Notes: generated from the letters alone by a model not told the origin. Shown: positions 23,756 through 33,959, numbered from the stretch's first letter. The stretch is DNA of 64,000 nucleotides from Antedon mediterranea (GCF_964355755.1 NC_092671.1:21042001-21106000), one strand, 5' to 3'. Made by a program: numbers and translations.

Positions 23756-24135
23756 TCATGTACAAATAACAATGTTTTTAAACATGTGTTTGTCTTCTCC
23801 TTTCCAAAGAATGTATCCCATTTGAGATGCAACTACTGCTGCCTCACAGAAAAAAGATTCTTCTGTCTGTTTTTCACTGGAATAAAAATCAGCAAGGTTT
23901 ATTCCAATTTTTACATTCTTCTTTTTAGAGCGCATATTCTTCTTCCATGTGTCAAGTTTTACTCTACAGTTGTGTATGGTGGGGGAATATCCGTGTTCAC
24001 ATCTACTTGTAGTGCACGCTGGATTAAATCTGAAAAATCAGATTTCAAAATTGGACGTCTTGAGTCAGACGCAGCAGTCTCTCGCCCACATAAACGACAA
24101 ATAGCCTGTATTTCCAGTATATACAGTACAAATTC
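23756..24135 (-). pseudogene. Zinc-finger fragment resembling RAG1 N-terminal or ZAD-type domain
   Basis: A possible acceptor (TTATAG) precedes 24135. The frame reads ...AICRLCGRETAAS...PILKSDFSDLIQRALQVDVNTDIPPPYTTV and meets TAA at 23960-23962. A one-base shift gives CRVKLDTWKKNMRSKKK... to TGA at 23756. The pattern C-x2-C, then DLI-x2-A-x2-VDV-x2-D-x3-P-x4-C is what is seen in the N-terminal zinc-binding region of RAG1 and RAG1-like transposons, and is also similar to insect ZAD domains. Only this N-terminal part is present; there is no RAG1 catalytic core. It is convergent with the PHD gene. Assignment is tentative. Confidence 0.4.
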
Positions 24136-24976
24136 CTATAATGAATAACAGGAAGACAACAAAATAAATTACAGTCAGTACATTCATACATAGTCATATA
24201 GTTGTATTAATATTAATTATTATTTATAGTGGACATCCTATAATTATAGGCCTATTCTATAGGCTATGCTTAGTTATATAGGTAATTCCCCGCCTAGCCT
24301 ACGTGCAGGGGCCTAGGCCTATTTATGGGAGAGGGCTAGGCCAGGGAGTTGTTATTAGACCATCTCCCTGGCTAGGCCTAGGCCCTGGTGGTGTACCTGG
24401 TGCATCACCAGAATCGGCGATTCCAGCCGCCAACAAACATACGATCGGAGGGTGTTAATTACCCAGATTACACGCTGGCGAATATCACTACTGACAACAT
24501 GCCCACACCTATAAAAACATGTTGTATTTTAACCAAAATTACGATTATGTAAGAAACTGTAAGAAAATAAGATATCAAGAGAATGATAGAAGACATACTC
24601 TTTTAAATATTAGCGCTGGTGTTAAAATGGAGAAACGTGCGGAAAATATCAAATATTAACTTTAAAACTTACCAAAAGTCTCTGAAAATCACGAAAGAAG
24701 GTCTACAAACAAACAGATGAACGTACATTTTAAATTATCGTAACATTTTAACGAAAGGTCGGAATTTAAAGCGGTTTTTTGTAAAATATATATTGCAGAA
24801 TTCTCTAATGACGTAAACAAATTGTAAAGCTATAGACGAAAAAGGAATTATCTGCGCATGCCTACAATGTTTGTTTGTCAGGAATGCATCGAAAGTCTTT
24901 ACTCAAAATGGATGAATCCCGGCGATAGAGGGCCTGGCATCGTCGGCAAAGTAGACTCCAAACAAAAGGCAGGAAA
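24136..24976. other. Non-coding part of the segment inserted in the Helentron
   Basis: AT-rich with AGGCCTAGG-type tracts. CCAGGGAG...CTCCCTGG forms a hairpin at 24341-24371. On minus, a possible exon end TTTTG|GTAAGT suggests an untranslated 5' exon of the zinc-finger gene. No coding frame of quality. Confidence 0.4.
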
Positions 24977-26484
24977 TTAGTGCCAGTTGACTGCATAATC
25001 CTTTGAGGTTCCTGTATACCGCTCGTCGCTTATTGGCTGTAGATCAGTTGATAAATTTGTTGTTACTCCATCTAATAACAATCCCTGCTCAGACATTGCG
25101 GGATCTGCATCATCACTGTCATCACCATCATCTATTTGCATGAGGAATTTCCTGGCAGCATCTATGTGATATTTCATCGTTCCGGTATCATCCTTCATGT
25201 AATAGTGGGTAATATAAGTGATCACTGCATAATAGTCCAAACAGACCTGTAGATCCATATTACCATCCCACGCTCGTATCCATTCTTTATTATAATTGTT
25301 GACCATTATTTCATTCACCGCTCGTTTCAGTACAATTACTGTGCCTTTCTCGCTAACTTCGAGCGCTCTGTAATAGTCTTCGTGTGAAACATCCGCTAAT
25401 CGCAGTAGTTGATCTATTGATGTTTCGCCTAATTTATTCTTTTTCTGCAGATCTACTGTAGCAAGGTTTTCCTCACTGCTTCCAGTGTAGTATGTTGATT
25501 GCCCAGTATCTGTTTGTATTCATCGTCAGTCAGTTGTGATTTGTTCATGGGCTGTGCGATGATCGTTCTTTCACTAGGCCTACTTTCACTAGGAGAACGT
25601 GGGAATCCGAATCTGCAATCTGTTCCGTACTTGCTACAGGATATAGTGTGGCTGTGAGTTTGCAGTTGTTTGGCAATATAATATAGATCGTTTTCCGGTT
25701 TTGTATCACAGGTGATGCTTGTTCTGCCGCAGGGAATCAATAGATGATGTAATTCCTGGAAAATCTTCTTCTAGTTTCTCAAAAGTTGGCCAACAGAATA
25801 TGTCCAGCACCCCGTTTTTTAAACTCTACCCTGTAGTTATAGGATTCAATATGCATAGACTGTTTGTACCCATCATCATGTTTTTGATGAATGCCTTCAC
25901 TCTTTGGTTGAAATTACGTGCCCCTATATCCGTGTTTTCTTGAAGTAACTTGCGCAAGTTGTCTATTTTTATTCTTCTCTCTTCCGTATACTTTAGTGGT
26001 TCACCATCAACATATATCGTTTCGATCCCATCTTCCATTTGGTAACTGATGTCATGGTTCCGTGAAAGGATAGACGTGATGTTTTCTGGCCATCGTGTAT
26101 CAGCACAGGACAGTGTGAAAAAGAAAAGAAGATTCTCTAGTCTTGCGAACATTATATTTCGCTGTTTTTTCCAATATCGAGATGAACCGGGAATTTGATC
26201 AAGAACAGAAAACGCGTCCTCCACATTTTGCAATTCCCGCGATGAATTGACATTTCCCTTCAAGTAACTGACACTGATTTGACTTTCAATAGGGTGTCGT
26301 TCAAGATAATATAAGGAAGCGAAAGTGAATGCATCACTAGAAATGAATCGTCTGTCTACATTATAAAGTCTTTGACAGAAAAACTTCCAAGGAGCCAATT
26401 TGATAGCACGCAAGTAATGTAAACCATACCGACCAGTGGAATTCTTCCCAGAGAGATAAGTTCTAAGGCGCAATGCCAGAACCG
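24977..26484 (-). pseudogene. Helentron Rep (HUH/Y2 endonuclease) region, broken
   Basis: Rep nicks and ligates DNA during rolling-circle transposition. Order: GRYGLHYLRAIKLAPWKFFCQRLYN..., FFTLSCADTRWPENI, then the HUH region where GAGHI is followed by a deletion that removes the second His and shifts the frame (near 25800). Next come HTHTISC-like Cys/His residues with CRFGFPRSPS, then VNNYNKEWIRAWDGNMD and YAVITYITHYYMKDD, which carries the Y2 tyrosines and lysine. Three frames are used. Upstream it is interrupted by the LINE at 26485; downstream the protein stops at 24977 where unrelated sequence begins. Confidence 0.82.
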
Positions 26485-28430
26485 CTAGCACTTGTAAATT
26501 TTTTGAAATAAATATGATTTCAGATGCCTTTTAAATAAGTCTGTAGATATTGATTTCCTAATGTTAATCGGAAGAGTGTTCCATATAGATGGAGCGCAGA
26601 CACTAAACGCACGATCACCGTACGTTTTTAGGCGTGATCTAGGTACGTGTAATCTTATGTTATCATGATCGTAGTGAACGATTGCTGTGTTGGTAGCTTA
26701 GCAATTTGCTCAGATACTCCGGTGCCAGGCCATTAAGGCATTTATATGTCAGTAGCAGAATTTTGTATTCTATGCGTTTCTTTATTGGTAACCAGTGCAG
26801 TTTGATAAAAAGCGGAGTAACATGGTCATACTTCCTGCGCATATATATGATACGTGATGCTGAGTTTTGAACAAGTTGTAATTTTCGGATCGTAGTCTCA
26901 GGTAGGCCATAAAGAAGCCCATTACAGTAATCTAGCCTTGATAACACCAATGATATTACTGCCTGATTCGTCGCTTCGACAGTAAGAAACGGTCTGATTT
27001 TCGCTATATTACGTAGATGGATACATTGAAATTTTTACGATATTGGACACTTGAGGTTTCATCGATATATTACAATAAAAAATAATCCCAAGATTTTTAA
27101 TCGGGAGGTTTGTAATCACTATATCACTATCTCCAATACGAATGGATTGAATATTGATTTTGGATAAAGAGATATCGGATCCGATGATTAAAATTTTGGT
27201 CTTGTCAGAATTAAGTTTTAACTTATTTTGAGACATCCAAATAGATAAGTCACTCAGACATGCCTCAACTTTACGTATAGCTTGAACGATGGAATCTTTC
27301 GGAGAGACAGTCAAATATAGCTGCGTATCATCCGCAAATCCATGCTGGACGATTTCGTGATTTCTTATTATTGTCGCTAGCGGTAAGATATAGATGAGAA
27401 AGAGTATCGGTCCGAGAACGGAACCTTGTGGCACGCAATATGACAGATAGTAAATGATCGATTTAACGTCATTGATTTTAATACGTTGCGAAAGTCTGGT
27501 TAGGTATGATTTGAACCACTTAAGCACTGTCCCTTCAATACCTAGGATAGTTTTCTTTCTTTCAAATAAAACGCTGTGGTCAATGAGATTAAACGCAGCA
27601 CTCAGGTCTAATAGAATAAGGATTACTACGCCTTTTTTATCAACAGCCGATACTATATCATTGTGTATTCTAAGTAAGGCAGTTTCGGTTGAATGAAATG
27701 CTTTATAAGCTGATTGAGTTTTTTCGTGCAAGTTAAATTCACTCATATAGTCATTCAATTGTTGGGCGACAGTCTTTTCTAAAATTTTAGATAAAAATGA
27801 TAGATTGCTCACCGGTCTATAGTTTTTTAAAATGTTACGATCAAGAGAAGGTTTTTTCAATAAGGGTGAAACAATAGCCGATTTCATGGTTTCTGGAAAA
27901 ATTCCGGAATCAAGCGACTGGTTTATTAGCCTAGTGATGAACAGTAATGTAGAATCAAGAGTTTTCTTTGCAAGCCATGTAGGGAGCGGATCTAAATCGC
28001 AATGTTTTGATGCTGAGGTTGCAATTACTTTGCGGACATCCTCACTGCAGATAGGTCGAAAAAAAGTAAAGCTATTCGAAGGTTTAGGCATATCAACAAA
28101 AATCATAGGATCAGCGACTGGGAGGGAACGGCGTATAGATTCAGTCTTTTGATGGAAGAATGACGCAAAGTCATTTGCAAGATCGCTGTCAGATTTTGTA
28201 CTGGGTAAAATAGCGCATTTATTTCGGTGTAGTAATTCGTCAATAACGCTTTGAATGGTTTTAGAGTTTTTTTCACATTCAACGATTTTATCATTATAGT
28301 AGTCCTTCTTTGCTTCTTTGAGCAATTCATTGTAAATATTACGGGCGCGTTGATAGCACTTCCGCCATTTTCGCTCAGATTTCTGACGGACTGCTTTCGC
28401 TTCACGTAGTTTAGTCCCGTACCAACATCT
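26485..28430 (-). pseudogene. CR1-like LINE inserted in the Helentron, reverse transcriptase frameshifted
   Basis: The protein runs from WYGTKLREAKA (5' truncated before the RT domain, endonuclease lost) through YYNDKIVECEKNSK, LLKKPSLDRNILKNYRPVSN, ILLDLSAAFNLIDH, YCVPQGSVLGPILF and the catalytic FADD box to KTYGDRAFSVCAPSIWN...LFQKIYKC and TAG at 26485-26487. There is one shift near 27020 and another with stops near 26665. Helentron coding sequence abuts the stop codon directly, so the LINE's 3' UTR and tail are missing. The upstream junction is near 28430, within the DUF6570-like region. Confidence 0.82.
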
Positions 28431-28940
28431 ATCTGTCGCTTGAGTTTCACTGGAATCAAACCAGCATCATCTGGCAGTCGTGGTAAACTCGCTAATTGTG
28501 ACATAGTATTCAATATATCAGTTATAGGTAGATAAATTACTCGGTCTGTCATTGCTGACCATCCACTAGACGGTAGAACACGTAATTTTAGGAATAAAAT
28601 AGATCTAGCTACGAGTACTCTACCAAGTTCAGACAGCTCTAGATCTGGTGGAATAGGATCAAGATTCAAGCCGTTTCTCGCACACATAGGTGACATTTTA
28701 CCTTTCACCAAGTAACCTTTACATGTATGACAAACATATTTTGTTTTATCGGTAGAGAGCAATTCTGCTTTGATGACGTATAGTTCATATGCCTTGTTCG
28801 TGTTCATTTTCGTTCATAACTTTTCGGTAATTTCCGTTACACCGTTTTTATACGTCCGGTGACACACTATGCATGGGTATATGGGACCATAATGTTCCCA
28901 AAATTTGCTCAATCGATCGTTCTCGGTGTTACTATGTTTT
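28431..28940 (-). pseudogene. Helentron DUF6570-like region, truncated by the LINE
   Basis: Reads FWEHYGPIYPCIVCHRTYKNGV, then after a stop near 28814 YVCHTCKGYLVKGKMSPM, GLNLDPIPPDLELSELGRVLVARSILFLKLR and GLIPVKLKRQ. Two CxxC pairs and the LxPIPxxLxxLxxxERxLIAR-type block are typical of the conserved region that precedes Rep in many animal Helitrons. Function unknown; it may bind zinc. The coding ends at the LINE junction and would have continued into Rep at 26484. Confidence 0.7.
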
Positions 28941-29519
28941 TTATTTGTGTATCGTTTCACACACTTCTCTTTTTTTTTCATCACGATGAGATTCGTAATG
29001 TTTTTTTTTCTTAGCGTTGATATCATCTCGATGAGATTCGTAATGACTTTTCTTCTTAGCTTTGATATCATCTCGATGAGATTCGAGATAACTTTTTTTC
29101 TTAGCGCTGATATCATCTTGATGAGATTCGTGATAACTTTTCTTCTTAATGCTGATATCATCTCGATGAGATCTTTTGAATCTACCTAGCCTCTTAGAAC
29201 GATTTTCATCGCTTTCATTCATAAGTCGCTCTGTTTCATGCTTCTGTTTATATCCGCGTCTATTATTAGAAGTGTAATCATCTGGATACATTTTTCTACA
29301 CGTCATGTTCTTTGCCAAGTGACCTTTAAGACGCTTGAAAGACTTGCCACAACCCTTACATATGGACTGTGATGGAACCTTTGTGTCTGTAGATAGTTGA
29401 TCAGGAGCTGGTTGTTCGGAAACTGATGTATCTGGAGATGGTAGATCAGTAGCCGGTTGTTCGCAAGTTGACTGTTCGGGTTCCTCAGTTTCAAATCCAA
29501 CGACTACTTCAAAATGCAC
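28941..29519 (-). CDS. Helentron zinc-finger ORF with 15-residue lysine-rich repeats
   Basis: A 192-residue open frame. Residues ~15-50 are Ser/Pro/Gln/Thr-rich with a short internal repeat (EQPA-DLPSPDTSVS). Residues ~54-76 form a finger CKGCGKSFKRLKGHLAKNMTC (C-x2-C-x10-H-x5-C). From ~116, four full copies and a partial of SHRDDI-x-AKKKS-(Y/H)-x-E follow, encoded by 45-bp DNA repeats at about 28980-29185. The charged repeats could form a long helix. It stays open while neighbouring Helentron regions have decayed. It may be an N-terminal module of the polyprotein, read into the DUF6570-like region by a downstream frame change. Confidence 0.6.
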   Translation of the reverse strand: MHFEVVVGFETEEPEQSTCEQPATDLPSPDTSVSEQPAPDQLSTDTKVPSQSICKGCGKSFKRLKGHLAKNMTCRKMYPDDYTSNNRRGYKQKHETERLMNESDENRSKRLGRFKRSHRDDISIKKKSYHESHQDDISAKKKSYLESHRDDIKAKKKSHYESHRDDINAKKKKHYESHRDEKKREVCETIHK

Positions 29520-29577
29520 ATTGCTTGAATTTACTAAATATATGGAACAATTCTCTCATTCTTGTTCCAACTCAAAA

Positions 29578-29925
29578 TCATAGAGTGCAGTAGCAGCATC
29601 TCTGCCAGCCCCAGGTTAGTTCGGTAGTGTTTGCATTGAGATTTTGATAGACGTAAATATCCGTTTTCAATAATGATGCAGCTGCAATTACCTCTAGCAT
29701 CGTAGCCCAGTGAACACTGTCGGCACCAGTTATTGCGAGGTTGTCAAGATGTTCACGAAATGCCTTTTCACGCGAATCTATATTACCATTGAACTCGAAT
29801 TTTTCAAATGCGTTGTTTCTGTGTTGGTGTAAGTGAGTAATCACTGCAGCTGATCGGAGGAACCCGTGCATATACTCATTTCCGAAAAAAACAATTTCCA
29901 TCTGGATATATGTTTCTTTTCTTGA
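29578..29925 (-). pseudogene. Helentron OTU-like cysteine protease fragment
   Basis: Minus-strand PDGNCFF at about 29905-29922 is the OTU catalytic Asp-Gly-Asn-Cys motif. After a slip in the adjacent T run the frame continues as YMHGFLRSAAVITHLHQHR, FREHLDNLAITGADSVHWATMLEVIAAASLLKTDIYVY, the usual OTU core. The final catalytic His motif is not seen before the stop at 29578. OTU domains deubiquitinate proteins and are recurrent in animal Helitrons, where their role is unknown. Confidence 0.7.
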
Positions 29926-30068
29926 ATGAACTTGTCAAGGTCCGTTCTATACTGTCATAATGGACTAGATGCACAGCAATTCAGACTACGACATTGTCTT
30001 TCCTGCCAATTAAAAGTAGGAGGGGAGAAAATGTATTGACTTTCTATATCCGTGACATATTGCATCAA

Positions 30069-30197
30069 CTAAGTCAGTATTCTTCTTACTGCAGTCGGTA
30101 GAGAATTGAGGGGTTTCGTGAGTTTCCCATTTATCATACTTTTATTTGATGATCTCGCCTCTTTCAAATGAGCTTTGCGCTTACTTGAACGAGGCAT
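30069..30197 (-). CDS. Short basic ORF at the Helentron 5' end
   Basis: A 42-residue frame MPRSSKRKAHLKEARSSNKS...RRILT with stop at 30069-30071. The (S)KR(K)xHLxxAR pattern resembles the extreme N terminus of many Helitron proteins. It is probably the start of the Helentron ORF, cut off by a stop. No independent function is implied. Confidence 0.45.
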   Translation of the reverse strand: MPRSSKRKAHLKEARSSNKSMINGKLTKPLNSLPTAVRRILT

Positions 30198-30258
30198 AGT
30201 GTGATATTACGCTTTTTTATATTCTATGTCTGATAAAGTCTTTCAGAAGTACTGTATT

Positions 30259-30732
30259 TGTCTCTGTATTACAACTCGGTATCTAAACCGAGAGGTCTCT
30301 ATATTACAACTCGGGATCTAAACCGATAGGTCTCTGTGTTACAATCCAGTATCTAAACCGAGATGTCTCTATATATTACAACTCGGGATCTAAACCAAGA
30401 TGTCTCTGTATTACAACCCGGTATCTAAACCAAGGTCTCTCTATTTACAACCCGGTGTCAAAACCTAAGTATCTGTATTACAACCCGGTATATGAACCGA
30501 AAGGTACGTCTCTGTATATAACAACTCGGGATCTAAACCGAGGGGTCTCTGAATTGTCCATCCCGGTCTCTAAACCGAGAGGTCTCTGGATTTTACAACC
30601 CGGTCTCTAAACCGAGAGGTCTCTGTATTACAACCCGGTGTCTAAACCGAGAGGTCTCTGTATTACAACCCGTTCTCTAAACCGAGAGGTCTCTGTGTTA
30701 CAACCCAGTGTCTAAACCGAGAGGTCTCTGTG
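30259..30732. repeat. 35-bp minisatellite, about 13 copies
   Basis: Unit roughly TACAACCCGGT(A/C)TCTAAACCGAGAGGTCTCTGTAT. Copies on the right are nearly identical and those on the left diverged. Each unit contains CTCGGT/ACCGAG or CCGGT/ACCG arms able to fold into a small hairpin. It lies directly 5' of the Helentron coding region. Confidence 0.9.
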
Positions 30733-31072
30733 TAAATATGGAAAGAGAGAGTAAAAGAAGAATGCTTTCCAATAAAATCTCACTTCTTGTCCTATTTGAA
30801 GACTGATTGCCTACGAATTTGATAGACGGAAAGTGTAGTAAAATCCTTACGTAGTTTTAGCTTTCAACTAAAGTAGCTGGCAGAATGTGTGTAAGTATGT
30901 GATAACAACAGGAAGCAGCTGGCAGAATGTGTGTAAGTGTGTGATAATAGCAGGCGACGTTCAGCAAATTTTGAAATTCAATTTTTGGAGCTGATGTTGA
31001 AGTCAAATATTCTTGGGAGCTGATATCGTATTACGTATATAGTATATTTCACCATAAAGTTTAAGAAAAATA

Positions 31073-31144
31073 GGTTTCGCCAGGGCTCGAACCGGGGACC
31101 TTCTTCGTGTTAAGCAGACTTGAGAACCACTACACTACGAAACC
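31073..31144 (-). tRNA. tRNA-Val(AAC)-like, probable pseudogene
   Basis: 72 nt on minus with anticodon AAC (31109-31111), a perfect 7-bp acceptor stem GGTTTCG/CGAAACC and the internal box B GGTTCGAGCCC. Mismatches occur in the anticodon stem (G30-A40), T stem (C51-T63) and D stem. The sequence just 3' of the gene is shared with the copy at 32590, so both belong to a duplicated block. Confidence 0.65.
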
Positions 31145-31202
31145 TCTTACACCAAAAATGTGGGTTACACAAAGTTTTTTAATCCATTTAAATTACAAAT
31201 AA

Positions 31203-32448
31203 GGCCAAATAAAAAAATATACTTGTTAAGCGTCACACCCTCATAAATTTTCAGGGGCGGGGGGACGGTTTTTTTTCTTTTTTTTTTTCTTTTTATAGAG
31301 GTATATTTTTGCGCGGTGGACGTTTTTCCCCACTTTTTTTAGGACGAAACGTCAAACTTTTAAAATGCGAAACAGAACAAAATTGACTATGTATGAAATA
31401 TTATTGCTTATGACAAAATTGAGTTTTGTATTGTTTATATCCAGACGTAATTAAAACATTAAATTTAATTGCCACCAAGCGAAATTGTAGGCCCTAGGCT
31501 AACTAATCCGTCCAAGCTGCTACCCCCACCTCACTCACCGGCCATCCGCCGTCTCTCGCTCGACTCATCTATCCAGGAAATTCCCTTTCGCGAGAAACAT
31601 GATTTGGTCTCAATAATACTAAATAGTGGACTGATTTATAGTTTGAAAACAGCTTACGGCATTTCTTAAGTGAATTTTTATTCAACGTATTCATTCTTCT
31701 TTGATGAATCCTTTGCCAATTGCTGTGTAAATCAGTATTTAAAGTTGTGATGCAAAAAGTGTATGTAATTATTCCACAGGTAAACCAGGCATAAGGAAAC
31801 CCATCGCCCAACAGGACCTCTTGGTGTGCCGATCTCGAGCGCGAGATCATCGTAAACAAAATTGGTAGAGTCCATTATGTATGGGGTGTTTCCTATTTAC
31901 GAACCTATAAAAAAACGCGCTTCGACCACTGTGTAGGCAAAATATTTATTTCGTTAAATCCCTAAATTGATAATCGCGTATTCTGTAATCACGTGACTGA
32001 TGATGTAATCCTCAGCGACGTACTAAATGCACATGATTTAATGTGTTGGGGAAAAAGCTTGCTGTTTACCACATTACACGATTCACGGTGCTATTCGCGT
32101 TTCCTTGACGTAAATCGGCGGCGTGTAAATTAAACAATTGTTTTCACCAAATTGACGTTGTCGACATAGAGCGATCGGCGGCTAGCGTTGTCTAAGCTAA
32201 AAAGTACGTATTTTTCAAAAATTACACTAGCCTTTGCTAGTTTTGAAATTTTCAAATAGCAATTATGAAGAATCTACTAGCAAAATGCTAGTTTGCTAGC
32301 GTGAATTTCGAGCCCTACTCTGGAGCTGGGTCGGGCCGCTGAACTTTCCGTTGTATATCGGTAAAAAAAAAATAAAAATAAAAAGAGAGGCGGCTGGATA
32401 ATCAGGAGCGGGCGGTGACGCTTAACAAGTATGTTTTTTTATTTGGCC
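31203..32448. mobile_element. Harbinger-type MITE, 1.25 kb, TAA target duplication
   Basis: GGCCAAATAAAAAAA(T/C)ATACTTG...GCGTCACC ends (about 35 bp, one mismatch) are inverted at 31203 and 32448 and flanked by TAA at 31200-31202 and 32449-32451. TWA duplications are typical of PIF/Harbinger. No transposase or Myb-like frame found. It separates the two tRNA-Val-like copies. Confidence 0.78.
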
Positions 32449-32589
32449 TAAATATAGTAATAAGCACAAAGCAAAATAAACATGTGTAAAAGTGATAATT
32501 ACCGATTACACAAAATAAGTATTTAAAAAAGATATACTGTATATCATATTGCGTATACAGTACTTTTTACCATAAAGTTAAAAAAAAAA

Positions 32590-32661
32590 GGTTTCGCCCG
32601 GTCTCGAACCGGGGACCTTCTGCGTGTTAAACAGACGTGATAACCACTACGCCAAGAAGCC
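32590..32661 (-). tRNA. tRNA-Val(AAC)-like, second copy, probable pseudogene
   Basis: 72 nt on minus, anticodon AAC (32626-32628). Anticodon stem and T stem pair well, but the acceptor stem GGCTTCT/CGAAACC has two mismatches. ACCATAAAGTT-A-rich sequence 3' of the gene matches that beside the first copy. Confidence 0.6.
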
Positions 32662-32734
32662 GCATATAGCAACATATAACGCTGTGGTGTGTATCACACA
32701 TTGTGGCTTCTTAATTAAACAAATTAATTAACAA

Positions 32735-33745
32735 AAAAAGTATGAATGTGCGATGCTCGGGGTACAGCAAATGAAGCTGTAATGACGTCATAAGACGGGA
32801 TGTGACGTCACATACACATCAATAACCTACCAAATACGGCTATATGGTACCATCTTCGAGACGTCATATGGCTGCATTCGGTTTGAAAATTAAAAATCCG
32901 GCTCTCTAGCTTTGAGGACTTGTCCCTGTAGTATATTCATGCCAAATCCCAGCTCAATACTACAACGAATAAAGGAGGAGTAGTACTTAAAAAATTGCAC
33001 TTTTTAGTCGCGTGGAAGGTCTGTCGGTCTGTCGGTCCGGTATCACTATGCGTTTTATCGCTTTCTGACCTTATCTTATATCAGTTTAATCTAACTAAGT
33101 CAATTTTTCACAGTATATTCCTTATGGCCAGGAATCGATGTGGTTATGTTTTCACGGTGCGCAATAAAAAATTACGCGGTCTACGCACGATTTAACGAAA
33201 TCACGTTTGTAATCATATCTTCACAACCATGAATCACAATTAAATGAAATTTGGTACTCATAAATTTCAGGGCATAAATCATCATATGGCAATACAATTA
33301 CGTGCGTAGTGCATGTAACGCATGCGTACGCGCGCTTAACATTTTCAAAATTTATTTTCGATGAAATAAGAGTACGTTTCAGGCAATTTTAAGCGTTTAC
33401 AAAATTGCCATAAGTGCGCAGATTTTTGCGCGCGCACTGCGCGTTAAATGTTATTGCGCACTCTTTTTGCCCGATTTCTGTTTTCTTGACTTACTTTTCA
33501 ACTCGAAATTACGTTATACGAGCACGTCAAAAGTGACGGACTACGCACGTGTAAATTAAAAAAATATAACTGTTTTTAAACATTTCAACATTTTTAAACA
33601 TGTTCAGTAATTTCGGTCAGTTGGTAGGTTGGTCGGTCGGTCGGTAATTACTAAGCACGTGACTGCAGCCATCTATATGGCCTTGTTATTCAATAGTGTC
33701 CAGATGGAGGTAGAAGAGGAGAAAATGAGTAAGTCCTAGACTCGG
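32735..33745 (+). repeat. Family C repeat interrupted by ~660 bp
   Basis: 32735-32995 and 33660-33745 match 53720-53990 continuously (AATGTGCGAT(G/A)CTCGGGG, CAAATCCCAGCTCAATACTACAACGA, then TCAATAGTGTCC(A/G)GATGGA). The inserted part runs between a GTCGGTCTGTCGGTC and a GGTCGGTCGGTCGGTAA block and contains CGCGCG-rich sequence. The ORF at 32995-33195 lies in it and has no homology signal. Confidence 0.65.
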
Positions 33746-33959
33746 GTACCCTGAGTAAAAACTACAGCTGCTTAAGAAAAGTGTCCGAAATTAAATGTTG
33801 CGCTCGGACTTGTTTCGGATGTTGTTATCTTGTGGAAACATAACACCCATTTGGATTCGTTTTATTTTTGTGTTTTTTTTCATGGTTTTTTTCTATTTTG
33901 CAATTTTTTTTGCGAGGTTTGTTATCTTTTTTACTAGTTTTGTCATTAGATTTTGGTCT

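Larger units (their letters stand above)
18892..30197 (-). mobile_element. Decayed Helentron-type rolling-circle transposon with nested insertions
   Basis: Read 5' to 3' on minus: short basic ORF (30197), OTU protease, zinc finger with repeats, DUF6570-like region, HUH/Y2 Rep, Pif1-type helicase and, fused in frame, an apurinic-type endonuclease. A C-terminal endonuclease and OTU domain are features of animal Helentrons. Insertions inside: a CR1-like LINE (26485-28430), a Harbinger-type element (21821-22700) and a segment with a PHD gene (about 22704-24976). Many frameshifts and stops show it is inactive. Exact termini were not identified: the 3' end lies somewhere at 18640-18890 and the 5' end above 30197, perhaps including the minisatellite. 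Confidence 0.8.

Noticed and set aside
30259-30732. CRISPR-like array
   Set aside because: Units are contiguous with no unique spacers; it is a minisatellite in a eukaryotic genome.
32995-33195. 66-codon plus-strand ORF
   Set aside because: Falls in the block inserted in family C; no resemblance to known proteins.
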